Below, one piece after another: positions 43,399 through 52,085 of a stretch of DNA of 64,000 nucleotides. Below the pieces are notes generated by a model. The model did not search any database, was not told the origin of the DNA, and saw nothing but the letters and a program-made list of their open reading frames with translations. Within the stretch, counting starts at the first letter, position 1. Each line of letters opens with the position of its first letter. The DNA is from DAIDJD01 sp035485275. GTDB taxonomy: Bacteria; Oederibacteriota; JAJYGY01; DAIDJD01. Both the position numbers and the translations under genes were made by a program. The stretch lies in the NCBI GenBank assembly GCA_035485275.1, contig DATHOE010000019.1:1-64000 (forward strand). The letters run 5' to 3'.

Positions 43399-44586
43399 AT
43401 GAGCGCCTCCCGGGGCCTGAAAAAGGCCTTCCTGCTGGGCGGCCTGCTTGCCCTGGCCGGCCTTGCCCTGGCGGGTCAGGGGGCCGGAGCAGCGGTTTTG
43501 GGCCTGGCCCTCTTCGCCTGGCTGGCCTATGAGACCCTGAAAAGGACCCGCTTCCGCTTCACGGACAGGGGCCGGGAGCTCGGTTTGGCCTTCGATTCCG
43601 AGGTCCTGGACCTTCACGGAGGGGCTTGCGGGGTCTTCGTGGAAGGCGGGGGGACGGTCACGGTCCTGCCCTTGGGCCCGGGCCGGACCTGGCGCCGGAC
43701 GCTCAAGCCCCCTCCCATGGCCCTATTGCCCCTGTCCGGGGGCCACCTGATCCTGGCCTACGAGGACCGGCTCAGCCTGACGGACAAGGGCGGCGCGGAG
43801 ATCCGCGGTTTGGCCTTTGAGCCGCCCCTTTTGCGCCAGGGCTACCGGCTCGTGGCCGATCCCGGCGGTGACTGGGTGGCCCTGGCCACGCCTTGGTTCG
43901 TGCAGGTCGCGGACGCGGGCCTGGAAAGGACGGCCGGCCGGCTGCGTTTCGAGGACGCCGGACACTATTTCAAATACGCCGCCCTCGGACCCGGGGGCAG
44001 GGGCCTGCTGGTGGGCGGCGCCTACCTCCTGGACGAGGAGGCCGGCGGATCCCTGGAGGCGCGCTGGGGCTGGTGGGAGCGGGGCGACGACGCTTCCTGG
44101 ACGCGGCGTTGGGGCCAGGCCCGCGAAGGATACGAGAACAGCCAGCTGCGCGGCGTCCACCTATGCGACGACGCGGGCATCCTGTGCACCGAACTTTGGC
44201 GTTCCGGCTACGCCTTCGAGCTGCGCAGGCCGGACGGCACGCTTTTATGGGAAAGGCCGGGAGGGGAACGCCCGGTCTTGAGCCCGGGCGGAGCCAGGCT
44301 GGTCTGGGAAAAAGGGCAGGACTGCCTGGTGATGAGCTCCGCGGACGGGACCGAATGCTGGCAATGGAAGCCCAAGGAACAGATACGCATGAAGCGCCCT
44401 TTGGATGACGGCTCCTGCATCGTGCTCGAAGGCCGCTGCCTGAGGCGCTTCAGCCCCGCGGGCGTCCAGGGCCCTGAGACCTGGTTGAAGAACGACGCCG
44501 CCCACCTGGCGCTCGGCGCGGGCGGAAGCTTGCTCCTGGCCGCCGGACGCCACGGCGCCCTCCTCAGCCTTGACGGGGGTTTTTGA
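43399..44586 (+). CDS. Membrane-anchored beta-propeller-like protein, unknown
   Basis: A 395-residue protein with an N-terminal hydrophobic hairpin (AFLLGGLLALAGLALAGQGAGAAVLGLALFAWLAY, about 10-44), then about 350 residues of repeated short beta-strand blocks. Examples are GTVTVLPLGPGRTWRR, HLILAYEDRLSLTDKGG, GGDWVALATPWFVQVAD and RLVWEKGQDCLVMSSADG. These look like WD/PQQ-style propeller blades, by pattern only. No family recognised. It is directly followed by the proline-rich gene after one base, so both may belong to one envelope unit. Confidence 0.65.
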   Translation: MSASRGLKKAFLLGGLLALAGLALAGQGAGAAVLGLALFAWLAYETLKRTRFRFTDRGRELGLAFDSEVLDLHGGACGVFVEGGGTVTVLPLGPGRTWRRTLKPPPMALLPLSGGHLILAYEDRLSLTDKGGAEIRGLAFEPPLLRQGYRLVADPGGDWVALATPWFVQVADAGLERTAGRLRFEDAGHYFKYAALGPGGRGLLVGGAYLLDEEAGGSLEARWGWWERGDDASWTRRWGQAREGYENSQLRGVHLCDDAGILCTELWRSGYAFELRRPDGTLLWERPGGERPVLSPGGARLVWEKGQDCLVMSSADGTECWQWKPKEQIRMKRPLDDGSCIVLEGRCLRRFSPAGVQGPETWLKNDAAHLALGAGGSLLLAAGRHGALLSLDGGF

Positions 44587-44587
44587 C

Positions 44588-46534
44588 ATGGCGCGGCGCC
44601 TGGCCCTCGCGGTGTTGACGCTCCTGGACCTGGCGGCCTTCGCCCCCGCACGCGTGGACGCGGCCGCGGTGGCCGGGCGCCTTAGCTTCAAGGCCGAGCC
44701 GGTGTCCCGGCAGGCCTCCTTCCTGTCGGCCCTGCTGGCCCCGGGACGGGGTACGGGCGCGGCGGCCGGCGCGGTGAGTTTCGCCTTGCCCCAAGATTTG
44801 GCCCAGGGGCGCGACGCTTCCGGGCGCTGGATGGCGCCTGCCTTGCAGGCCGCTCTGGCCTCCCAGGGCGCCCTCGACTTCCGCGGCGACCCGGCGCAGG
44901 CCGGCGCCCCCGAACCCGGGCCGCGCTGGCGCCCGGCGGAAGCTTCCATCGGCGGCGGGCGCATCAGCGCGACCGGCCTTCCGCGGGTGCTCCTCCTGGA
45001 GAACAGCGCGACCATATCGCCGCTGTCCAAGGGCCTGTCCTCGTGGGGCTGGCCCCTCACCCTCAGATCCTTCGCCGACGCGGAATCGAACCCCTCCAAA
45101 CTCTTGGACCCGGACGCGGTGGACGTGGTGGCCGTGGAATCGCCCGCCGGCTGGGGCGCCGGCGACGAGCCCTCCGGTCCCTCCCAGATGAGCGACGCCG
45201 TCGCCGCGGCGCTGCGGGACTTTGTCCGCCGGGGCGGCACCGCGGTCTTCTTCGACATCTCCCAGTGGGACGTGGAAAAAGTCTGGCCCGGCAGCGTCGG
45301 CCTCGCGCCCGTCGGACCCTACGCGGTGTCGAAACTTTCCTTTTATAAGGGCCCTCACGGGGGAATCAGCCTGTCCAACTTCGGGGAGGTGGCCGACAGC
45401 CTGAAAGCGCGGGAGGCCTTCGGGCTTGTCGGGAGCCGCGCCTTTGATTTCGCGGACGGCAGCCAGGGGCCGGTGTACGCGGCCTGGGCCATGCCCGATC
45501 CCGGCGGGGGCCTGGGCTTTGTCGCGGGTCTTGCCTTCCACGTCTTCGACCAGGACGATTCGGATTCCCTCGCTTCCGCGGCCCAGCGCCTGCTCCTGAA
45601 CCTTTTCCTGCTCAGCGGAGCGCGGCGCATCAGCATCCAGGGCCAGGCCCCGCCGCCCGAGCCCCCGGCTGCGGCCACGGCCCTGCCCCCGCCGACCTCG
45701 ACCCCGGCGCCGCCGACCTCAACGCCGGTTCCGCCGACGCCGGTTCCGCCCTCGCCGACGGCCCTGCCCAGCCCCGCGCCCGCCACGCCGGTGCCGACCC
45801 TGCCGCCTCCAAGCCCGGTGCCGACGCAGCCGCCGCCGACGGAAGCGCCCAGCCCTGAGCCGCCCACGCCGGTGCCGAGCGTCTACGTGCCGCAGCCGAT
45901 TCCCCCGGCCCAGCCGGTCTTCCTGGCCCCGACCGCGCTTCCCAGCCCCTGGGTGCCGGCGCCGATGCCGCTGTTCCTGTTGCCCACGCCCGTGCCGACC
46001 CCGGTGCCGCCGGTGGAGAGGCCCATGGCCCTGCCCATGGCGCCCCTGCCGCCCCTTGCGCCCAGCGCGCCGCAGCTTCCTGCGGCGACCGCGACTCCCT
46101 ACCTGTACCCCACTCCCACGCCCCAGCCCGCCCCGAGGCCGCGTCCGCGCAGGCGCAGGCGCCTTGCCCGCCCGCTGCCGTCGCCGACACCCGAGGCCCG
46201 GCCGACCGTGGCCATGCGCGCGGTGGTCCAAAATGCGCTGGGTTGCCTTGCCAGCGCGCCGGAACCCTTCTCCGACGGGGGCGTGTACATAGAATTCTGC
46301 CTGAGCCACGCCGCGAACGTGCGCATCGAGGTCTACGACTCCTCCGGGATGAAGCTTTGGACCTCGGAGCTGAAGCTCCTGCAGCCCGGTCAGCAGCAAT
46401 GGTGGTTTGACGGCACGGTCCAAGGCAGGGCCCTGGAGCCGGGCTCCTACCTCTTCGAGATCACGGCGGACTACGGCGGCGGCATGAGCGAGAGCAGGCA
46501 GGGAAGCATGACCCGCGGGCAGGACCGTTCATGA
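44588..46534 (+). CDS. Secreted proline-rich protein with FlgD-like C-terminus
   Basis: A 648-residue exported protein. Residues about 25-350 form a globular part with a Rossmann-like or ThuA/GATase-like feel (VLLLENSATISPL, DAVDVVAVESPAGWGAG, ALRDFVRRGGTAVFFDISQWD, YAAWAMPDPGGGLGFVAGL). Residues about 360-545 are a Pro/Thr-rich spacer (PPPTSTPAPPTSTPVPPTP and similar) ending in an Arg-rich patch. The last 90 residues are a FlgD-like Ig module (NVRIEVYDSSGMKLWTSEL to EPGSYLFEITAD). The ATG at 44588 was preferred over 44570 because it starts the signal peptide MARRLALAVLTLLDLAAFAPA. Function unknown; it overlaps the O-antigen-ligase-like gene. Confidence 0.7.
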   Translation: MARRLALAVLTLLDLAAFAPARVDAAAVAGRLSFKAEPVSRQASFLSALLAPGRGTGAAAGAVSFALPQDLAQGRDASGRWMAPALQAALASQGALDFRGDPAQAGAPEPGPRWRPAEASIGGGRISATGLPRVLLLENSATISPLSKGLSSWGWPLTLRSFADAESNPSKLLDPDAVDVVAVESPAGWGAGDEPSGPSQMSDAVAAALRDFVRRGGTAVFFDISQWDVEKVWPGSVGLAPVGPYAVSKLSFYKGPHGGISLSNFGEVADSLKAREAFGLVGSRAFDFADGSQGPVYAAWAMPDPGGGLGFVAGLAFHVFDQDDSDSLASAAQRLLLNLFLLSGARRISIQGQAPPPEPPAAATALPPPTSTPAPPTSTPVPPTPVPPSPTALPSPAPATPVPTLPPPSPVPTQPPPTEAPSPEPPTPVPSVYVPQPIPPAQPVFLAPTALPSPWVPAPMPLFLLPTPVPTPVPPVERPMALPMAPLPPLAPSAPQLPAATATPYLYPTPTPQPAPRPRPRRRRRLARPLPSPTPEARPTVAMRAVVQNALGCLASAPEPFSDGGVYIEFCLSHAANVRIEVYDSSGMKLWTSELKLLQPGQQQWWFDGTVQGRALEPGSYLFEITADYGGGMSESRQGSMTRGQDRS

Positions 46535-48357
46535 GCTTCGCGCTGGCGGCCGCGGCCTGGTTCGTGCTCGCCTGGCAGGGCGGCCTGCATCCCTGGCAGC
46601 AGGCCCTGGCCGCTGCGCTCCTGGCCCTGCTGGTTTGGCGGGGACGTTCCAGGATCCCCGCCTGGCGGGATCTGGGTGGAGTCGAACGCGTGCTGGTCCT
46701 GTTGATGGGCCTGGCGGGCCTGGCCACGATCCACAGCCTGCGGCCCCAGACCAGCCTCAACGCCTGGGCGGCGCTGGGCCTGGGACTCGCGGCGGCCTTT
46801 CTGCTCCGGCGCCGGCGCGAAGCGCTCGCGCCGACCGTGGCCAAACTTTGGATGTTCGGCGGCGGGGCCTTCACCGCCGCGTTCCTGGCCTGGGGTTTGG
46901 CGGCCTGGATGCTGGGACCGCCTGCGCCGGATCCCGTGGATGTGGCCCGCTGGTTCTTCCCCAATCAAAACCTGCTCGCCGGCGGGGTGATCGTGCCCGC
47001 CATGCTGGTGGCCCTGGCCAGCCTGGCTTGGGCGCTGCCGCTTCGCGAGCGGCTGATTGCGCGGCTGAGCATCGCCCTGGGCGGACTGGCCCTGGTCTGG
47101 GCCGGCTCGCGGGGGGCCTACCTCGCCTTGGCGGCCGGCTCCTTTTGGCTCGTGGCGCGCGGGCCCAAGCGCGGATGGGGCTTCAAAGGAAGGGTTGTGG
47201 CGCTCCTGTTGTGGGTCGCGGCCATGGCCTGCTGGGCGCCCTTCTCCCGCCTGGCCCTGCGCATACAGAACCAGGACAGGCCCGGGCTCCAGGACATGAA
47301 CTACTATCGCCGCACCGATTTCTGGAAGGGAGCCGCGGAGCTGTCCCTGCGCAGCCCGCTCCTGGGCCAGGGGCCGGGCGCCTTCAGCGCCGCGGCCTAT
47401 GGCCTGGACCTGCCCACCAGCTTGACCCCCACGGAACCCGTGGCCCGCTACCGCCTGTCCCTGGACCATGCGCACAATGAATGGCTGGAGGCCGCGGTGG
47501 AGGCGGGTTGGCCCATAGCCCTGATGCTCCTGCTGTGCGCCGGGGCCTGGAAGCTGAGGCGCTGGCGTTCGGAGCGACCGGACAAGGACCGCCTCGGCCT
47601 GGAAGCGGTGCTGATCGCGGCCGGGGCCCTCAGCTTGGTGGACATGAACCTGCGTACCCCGGCCCTGGCATGGGGCTTGATGCTCAGTTTCTGCGCCGTT
47701 GAACCTCTGCCCCGGGACGATGACGCGACAGCGCAGGGCCTTTCCTGGTCCGGGAAACTGGCCGTGATCGTCGCGGCCTTGGCCGTATTTTGCCTGGCGG
47801 GCTCGGCCCTGGCGGAGCGTTTCCGGAAGGACCAGGCCTCGGGCCATGCGGACGGGCGCCAGGCGCTGACCGCCATCTGTTTCCAGCCCCTGGACGCGGG
47901 GCTGGCGGTGTCGGCCCGGGACCAGGGCGTGGAGGCCTGGCCCTGGTCGGCCTGGGCGGGACGGCGCGATCCGGTGTGGTGGTGGGGCGAGGCCCTGCGT
48001 TCGACGCTGCCGGCGGAGCAAGCCGCGGACGCCCGGCAGGCCGTGGCCTTGCGGCCCTACTTCGCCCCGGGCTGGTACTGGCTTGGCTTGAAACTAGCCC
48101 AAAACAAGGACGCGGCCGGAGCCTCCCAAGCCATGGGTCAGGCCCTCAGCCTGGAGCCGAATTTCTGCCGGGTTTTGGCTTGGGAAGCGGACCAAGACGA
48201 AGCCAGGGGCGAGACCGCGGAGGCCCGGGACCTGGCGCGAAAGGTTTTTGCGGTGCACAGCATGAGAGTGTCCAGCCCGGACCCCTACACGTCTTACATC
48301 CAATCCGTAGACCCTGACTGGCTGAAAAGACAGGCCCCAAAAATCTTTACACGTTGA
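46531..48357 (+). CDS. O-antigen ligase/polymerase-family membrane protein
   Basis: A 608-residue polytopic protein with about 11 hydrophobic segments. The Wzy_C/WaaL-type block includes NQNLLAGGVIVPAML, AGSRGAYLALAAG, LGQGPGAFSAAAYG and the periplasmic DHAHNEWLEAAVEAGW, whose His and Arg/Glu environment is typical of the ligase family. The C-terminal soluble part (about 470-600) is TPR-like (ALRPYFAPGWYWLGLKLAQNKDAAGASQAMGQALSLEP). It is expected to transfer or polymerise polyprenyl-linked glycan at the outer face of the inner membrane. ATGA overlap with the upstream gene. Confidence 0.82.
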   Translation: MSFALAAAAWFVLAWQGGLHPWQQALAAALLALLVWRGRSRIPAWRDLGGVERVLVLLMGLAGLATIHSLRPQTSLNAWAALGLGLAAAFLLRRRREALAPTVAKLWMFGGGAFTAAFLAWGLAAWMLGPPAPDPVDVARWFFPNQNLLAGGVIVPAMLVALASLAWALPLRERLIARLSIALGGLALVWAGSRGAYLALAAGSFWLVARGPKRGWGFKGRVVALLLWVAAMACWAPFSRLALRIQNQDRPGLQDMNYYRRTDFWKGAAELSLRSPLLGQGPGAFSAAAYGLDLPTSLTPTEPVARYRLSLDHAHNEWLEAAVEAGWPIALMLLLCAGAWKLRRWRSERPDKDRLGLEAVLIAAGALSLVDMNLRTPALAWGLMLSFCAVEPLPRDDDATAQGLSWSGKLAVIVAALAVFCLAGSALAERFRKDQASGHADGRQALTAICFQPLDAGLAVSARDQGVEAWPWSAWAGRRDPVWWWGEALRSTLPAEQAADARQAVALRPYFAPGWYWLGLKLAQNKDAAGASQAMGQALSLEPNFCRVLAWEADQDEARGETAEARDLARKVFAVHSMRVSSPDPYTSYIQSVDPDWLKRQAPKIFTR

Positions 48358-48382
48358 CCCAGGGCTCGGGACTGGTTATAGT
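48354..48382 (+). promoter_or_regulatory. Promoter of the hom/thr operon
   Basis: TTGACC (48354-48359, overlapping the stop of the previous gene) is followed by a 17-base spacer and TATAGT (48377-48382). Transcription would start near 48389, giving a leader of about 47 bases. Confidence 0.8.
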
Positions 48383-48435
48383 ATTTTGCTTTTAATCCTT
48401 TTCAATAAAGGGTTTTTCGGCTTTTCCGCCAAACT

Positions 48436-49767
48436 ATGCCTAAAGTAAAAAAGAAGGTCACATTCGCATTGCTGGGCCTGGGAACCGTGGGCGTCGGCGT
48501 CGCTGAACTGCTGGAAAAAAACCGGCAGCTCATCGAGGGGCGCGTAGGCGCGAGCCTGGAGCTCAAGACGGCCCTGGTGCGCGACCTCAAAAAGGAGCGC
48601 CCCGGCGTCCCGGCCTCGGTGCGCATCACCACGGACCCGGAGGCCATCCTCAAGGACCCCGAAATCGACATCGTCGTCGAGGTCATGGGCGGCTTTGAGC
48701 CGGCATACGGGCTCATGCGCCGCGCCATCGAGGCGGGCAAGCACGTGGTGACGGCCAACAAGGCGGTTTTGGCCAAGCATTGGGACGAAATCTTCCAGCT
48801 GGCCCACGACAAATCCGTGGACGTCTACATGGAGGCCAGCGTCGGCGGGGGCATCCCCTGCGTGCAGGCCATCAACGACGGCCTCGCCGCCAACCGCATC
48901 GAACGCATCACGGCCATCATCAACGGCACGACCAATTACATCCTCACGGGCATGGCCTCCCACGGCAAAAGCTTCGAGAAGGCCCTCAAGGACGCCCAGG
49001 CCAAGGGCTACGCCGAGGCCGACCCGAGCTTCGACATCGACGGCATGGACGCCTGCCACAAGCTCGCGATATTGGGCTCGATCTCCTTCGACCAGCGGGT
49101 GCGCATCGAGGACGTCCACCTCCAGGGCATCCGCGGCATCACCAAGCAGGACATCGACATCGCCCGCCAGGAGATGGGCTGCGTGGTCAAGCACCTGGCC
49201 ATGGCCCGCACCCGGGCCCAGGACGGCGCCCTGGAGGTCCAGGTCGTGCCCTGCCTGTTGCCGGTGGACCACCTGCTCGCCCGCGTGGACGGGGTGAACA
49301 ACGGCATCCTGGTCAAGGGCGACGCGGTGGGCGAGGTGCTCTTCAGCGGGCGCGGGGCGGGGAAGCTCCCCACGGCCAGCTCGGTGATCAGCGACATCAT
49401 CTTCGTGGCCCGCAACGTGGCCGTCGGCGTGGCCGGCAAGGTGCCGTCCATCCCCTACGACGTCGAGAAGGTGCAGAACCGCCGCATCGTTCCGGTCGAC
49501 GAGATCAGCAACCGCTTCTTCGTGCGCCTGACCGCGGTGGACCAGCCCGGCGCCCTGGCGGCCATCGCCCGCGTCTTCGCGGACAGCGGCATCTCCATCT
49601 CCTCGGTGGCCCAGAACGAGAAGGAAAAGGGCTCCACCGTGCCGGTCTACGTCAGCACCTACCAGGCCTCGGAGAAGTCCATGCGCGAGGCCGTGGAGGC
49701 CCTGGAGCGCCTGCCCAGCGTGAAGCCCGGAACCCTGGTCCTGCGCCTGGAGGTCCCCGAGGCATGA
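48436..49767 (+). CDS. hom: Homoserine dehydrogenase
   Basis: A 443-residue enzyme reducing aspartate semialdehyde to homoserine. The Rossmann motif GLGTVGVGVAELL, EASVGGGIPCVQAIN, INGTTNYILTGM and the catalytic region YAEADPSFDIDGMDACHKLAIL are all present. A C-terminal ACT domain (about 355-430, VDQPGALAAIARVFADSGISISSV) suggests feedback by threonine. First gene of a long operon behind its own promoter; its stop overlaps the thrC start. Confidence 0.97.
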   Translation: MPKVKKKVTFALLGLGTVGVGVAELLEKNRQLIEGRVGASLELKTALVRDLKKERPGVPASVRITTDPEAILKDPEIDIVVEVMGGFEPAYGLMRRAIEAGKHVVTANKAVLAKHWDEIFQLAHDKSVDVYMEASVGGGIPCVQAINDGLAANRIERITAIINGTTNYILTGMASHGKSFEKALKDAQAKGYAEADPSFDIDGMDACHKLAILGSISFDQRVRIEDVHLQGIRGITKQDIDIARQEMGCVVKHLAMARTRAQDGALEVQVVPCLLPVDHLLARVDGVNNGILVKGDAVGEVLFSGRGAGKLPTASSVISDIIFVARNVAVGVAGKVPSIPYDVEKVQNRRIVPVDEISNRFFVRLTAVDQPGALAAIARVFADSGISISSVAQNEKEKGSTVPVYVSTYQASEKSMREAVEALERLPSVKPGTLVLRLEVPEA

Positions 49768-50861
49768 GGGCGCACCTGTGGCAGGGCCTGATCCACCGCT
49801 GGAAACGCTACCTGCCGGTCAGCGCCAAGACGCCCGTGATCAGCCTGCACGAGGGCAACACTGACTTGGTGGACGCCCCGGCCCTGGCGGCGCGCATCGA
49901 CGCCGGCGGCGCCAAGGTTGAGCTTTGGCTGAAGATCGAGGGGCAGAACCCCACCGGCAGCTTCAAGGACCGGGGCATGACCCTGGCCGTGAGCAAGGCC
50001 GCCGAGGAGGGGTCCAAGGCCATCCTTTGCGCCAGCACGGGCAACACCTCGGCCTCCGCCGCGGCCTACGCGGTCCGTGCGGGCATGAAGTGCGTGGTCC
50101 TCCTCCCCAAGGGCAAGATCGCCCTGGGCAAGCTGGCCCAGGCCATGGTGCACGGGGCCACGGCCCTCGCCATCGAGGGCAACTTCGACGACGCCCTGTC
50201 CATGGCGCGGGAAGCCGCCTCCAAATACCCCATCACCCTGGTCAACTCGGTCAACCCCTACCGCCTGCAGGGCCAGAAGACGGCCGCCTTCGAGATCGTC
50301 GAGCAGCTCGGCGACGCGCCGGACTTCCACAGCGTGCCCGTGGGCAACGCCGGCAACATCTCGGCCTACTGGATGGGCTACCGCGAGGCGACCAAGCATG
50401 GGCTGTCCCGCACCCGGCCCCGCATGCTCGGCTTCCAGGCCGCGGGCGCGGCGCCCATCGTGCTGGGCAGGCCGGTCAAGCACCCCAAGACCATCGCCAC
50501 CGCCATCCGCATCGGCAATCCGGCCAGTTGGGAGCTCGCGAACGCGGCCCTGCGCGAGAGCCGCGGACGCATCGAGGCCGTCACCGACGCCGCCATCCTC
50601 AAAGCCTACCTTTTTCTCACCCGCCATGTGGGGGTCTTCTGCGAACCGGCCTCGGCCGCGTCGGTGGCCGGCGTCCTGCGCCTTTCCGACAGCGGCTGGT
50701 TCCGGAAGCAGGCCCGCGCGATGGGCCGCCGGAAGCTGAGGATCGTGTGCGTCCTGACCGGCCACGGCCTGAAGGATCCCGACCGCGCCATCGCAATGAG
50801 CCCCCAACCCAAGGTCATCCAGCCCAACCTGGCGGCTTTCGCCAGGGCTTTGGGGTGGTGA
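49764..50861 (+). CDS. thrC: Threonine synthase
   Basis: A 365-residue PLP enzyme converting O-phosphohomoserine to threonine. The PLP lysine lies in NPTGSFKDRGMT, and the phosphate-binding loop and other blocks are STGNTSASAAAYAVRAGM, VGNAGNISAYWMGY and FCEPASAASVAG. This is the shorter class of ThrC. The ATG at 49764 overlaps the hom stop. Its substrate requires a homoserine kinase, which is not obvious in the operon except for the ApgM-like gene downstream. Confidence 0.95.
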   Translation: MRAHLWQGLIHRWKRYLPVSAKTPVISLHEGNTDLVDAPALAARIDAGGAKVELWLKIEGQNPTGSFKDRGMTLAVSKAAEEGSKAILCASTGNTSASAAAYAVRAGMKCVVLLPKGKIALGKLAQAMVHGATALAIEGNFDDALSMAREAASKYPITLVNSVNPYRLQGQKTAAFEIVEQLGDAPDFHSVPVGNAGNISAYWMGYREATKHGLSRTRPRMLGFQAAGAAPIVLGRPVKHPKTIATAIRIGNPASWELANAALRESRGRIEAVTDAAILKAYLFLTRHVGVFCEPASAASVAGVLRLSDSGWFRKQARAMGRRKLRIVCVLTGHGLKDPDRAIAMSPQPKVIQPNLAAFARALGW

Positions 50862-50879
50862 ACACCAGGAGATAAGTCC

Positions 50880-52085
50880 ATGCCGCGATTCCTGCGCCTG
50901 ACCCTCGCCGCCGTCCTGCTGGCCTCCGCGCCGGCCTTCGCCGACGAGTCCGCCGCCGTCCAAGCGTACGGCCAGGGCGTGGACCAAATGCAGTTGGGCA
51001 AATGGTCCTCCGCCGAATCGAGCTTCAGGAAGGCCGTGGAGCTGAAGCCGGACTACGCGGAGGCCTACGACAAGCTGGGCCTCAGCCTCTTCAACCAGAA
51101 CGAGGAGATGGAGGCGGTCACGGATTTCAAGATCGCCGTGGCCATCGACCCCCGCCTCACCTCGGCCTGGTACGACCTGGGACAGGGCTTCGAGAGGCTG
51201 GACCACGACACGCGCCTCAAGGACGACGACAAGACGCGCCAGCGCCTGCGCAAGACCGAGGTCGACGACGCCATCGCCGCCTACCGCAAGGCCCTGGAGG
51301 TGCAGCCCGGCAACGACGTCGACGCCGAGGCCAACGCGCATTTCCGCCTGGGCGTCCTGCTCAGGGACGAGGCCATGCGGGCCTGGGCCCTGGCGCACGC
51401 CGAGCTCCCCGGCGCCACGTCCACGGACCGGCCCAGCCTGGAGCAGGCCAACCTCAAGGAGGCCATGCTGAACCTGGAGGCGGCCAACGCCCTCGACCCG
51501 GACTTCCCGGAGAACCGCAACGAATTGGGGCGCCTGTATGACATCATCGGCCGCTACCCCGAGGCCATCGAGCAGTATGACCGCGCCATCGCGGAGCGGC
51601 CCGGCTACGCGGCCGCCTACAGCAACCGAGGCGTGGCCTGGTGGAAATCGGGCAACTGGGACCGGGCCCTGGCCGACACCCTCAAGGCCACCGAGATCGA
51701 CCCCGGCTTCGCCGGCGGCCACTACAATTTCGCCGAGGTCCTCTTCGCCCATGTGCAGGTGCTGCACCTGATCGACAGCGACGCGAGCTCGGACAGCTCG
51801 CTGCAGCACCTGGAGGCGCAGAAGGCCATCGCCGAGTACAAATGGGCCACGGACATAGACCCCGGCCTCATGCCGGCCTGGTACGGCCTGGCCAGGGCCT
51901 ACCGCGGCTACTTCGACTTCGCCGACGCGGAAAAGACCTACGACAAGATCATGGACATGGACAAGCGCCAGCGCCAGGCCAAGATGGAGATGCGGGACAT
52001 GCTCAAGCAGGAGGCGGGCTTCGTCAGCCACATCCCCCGCGACTACCGCCCCACCCCCACGCCCAACCTGACCCCGGGAAGCTGA
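50880..52085 (+). CDS. Exported TPR-repeat protein
   Basis: A 401-residue protein with a signal peptide (LRLTLAAVLLASAPAFA) and several TPR units: QLGKWSSAESSFRKAVELKPDYAEAYDKLG, a second before about residue 130, and YDIIGRYPEAIEQYDRAIAERPGYAAAYSNRGVAWWKSGNWDRALADTLKATEIDP around 215-270. It probably acts as a periplasmic or membrane-associated protein-interaction scaffold. Its place between thrC and the ApgM-like gene is odd, since the neighbours are cytoplasmic biosynthetic enzymes. CAGGAG lies upstream of the ATG. Confidence 0.82.
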   Translation: MPRFLRLTLAAVLLASAPAFADESAAVQAYGQGVDQMQLGKWSSAESSFRKAVELKPDYAEAYDKLGLSLFNQNEEMEAVTDFKIAVAIDPRLTSAWYDLGQGFERLDHDTRLKDDDKTRQRLRKTEVDDAIAAYRKALEVQPGNDVDAEANAHFRLGVLLRDEAMRAWALAHAELPGATSTDRPSLEQANLKEAMLNLEAANALDPDFPENRNELGRLYDIIGRYPEAIEQYDRAIAERPGYAAAYSNRGVAWWKSGNWDRALADTLKATEIDPGFAGGHYNFAEVLFAHVQVLHLIDSDASSDSSLQHLEAQKAIAEYKWATDIDPGLMPAWYGLARAYRGYFDFADAEKTYDKIMDMDKRQRQAKMEMRDMLKQEAGFVSHIPRDYRPTPTPNLTPGS

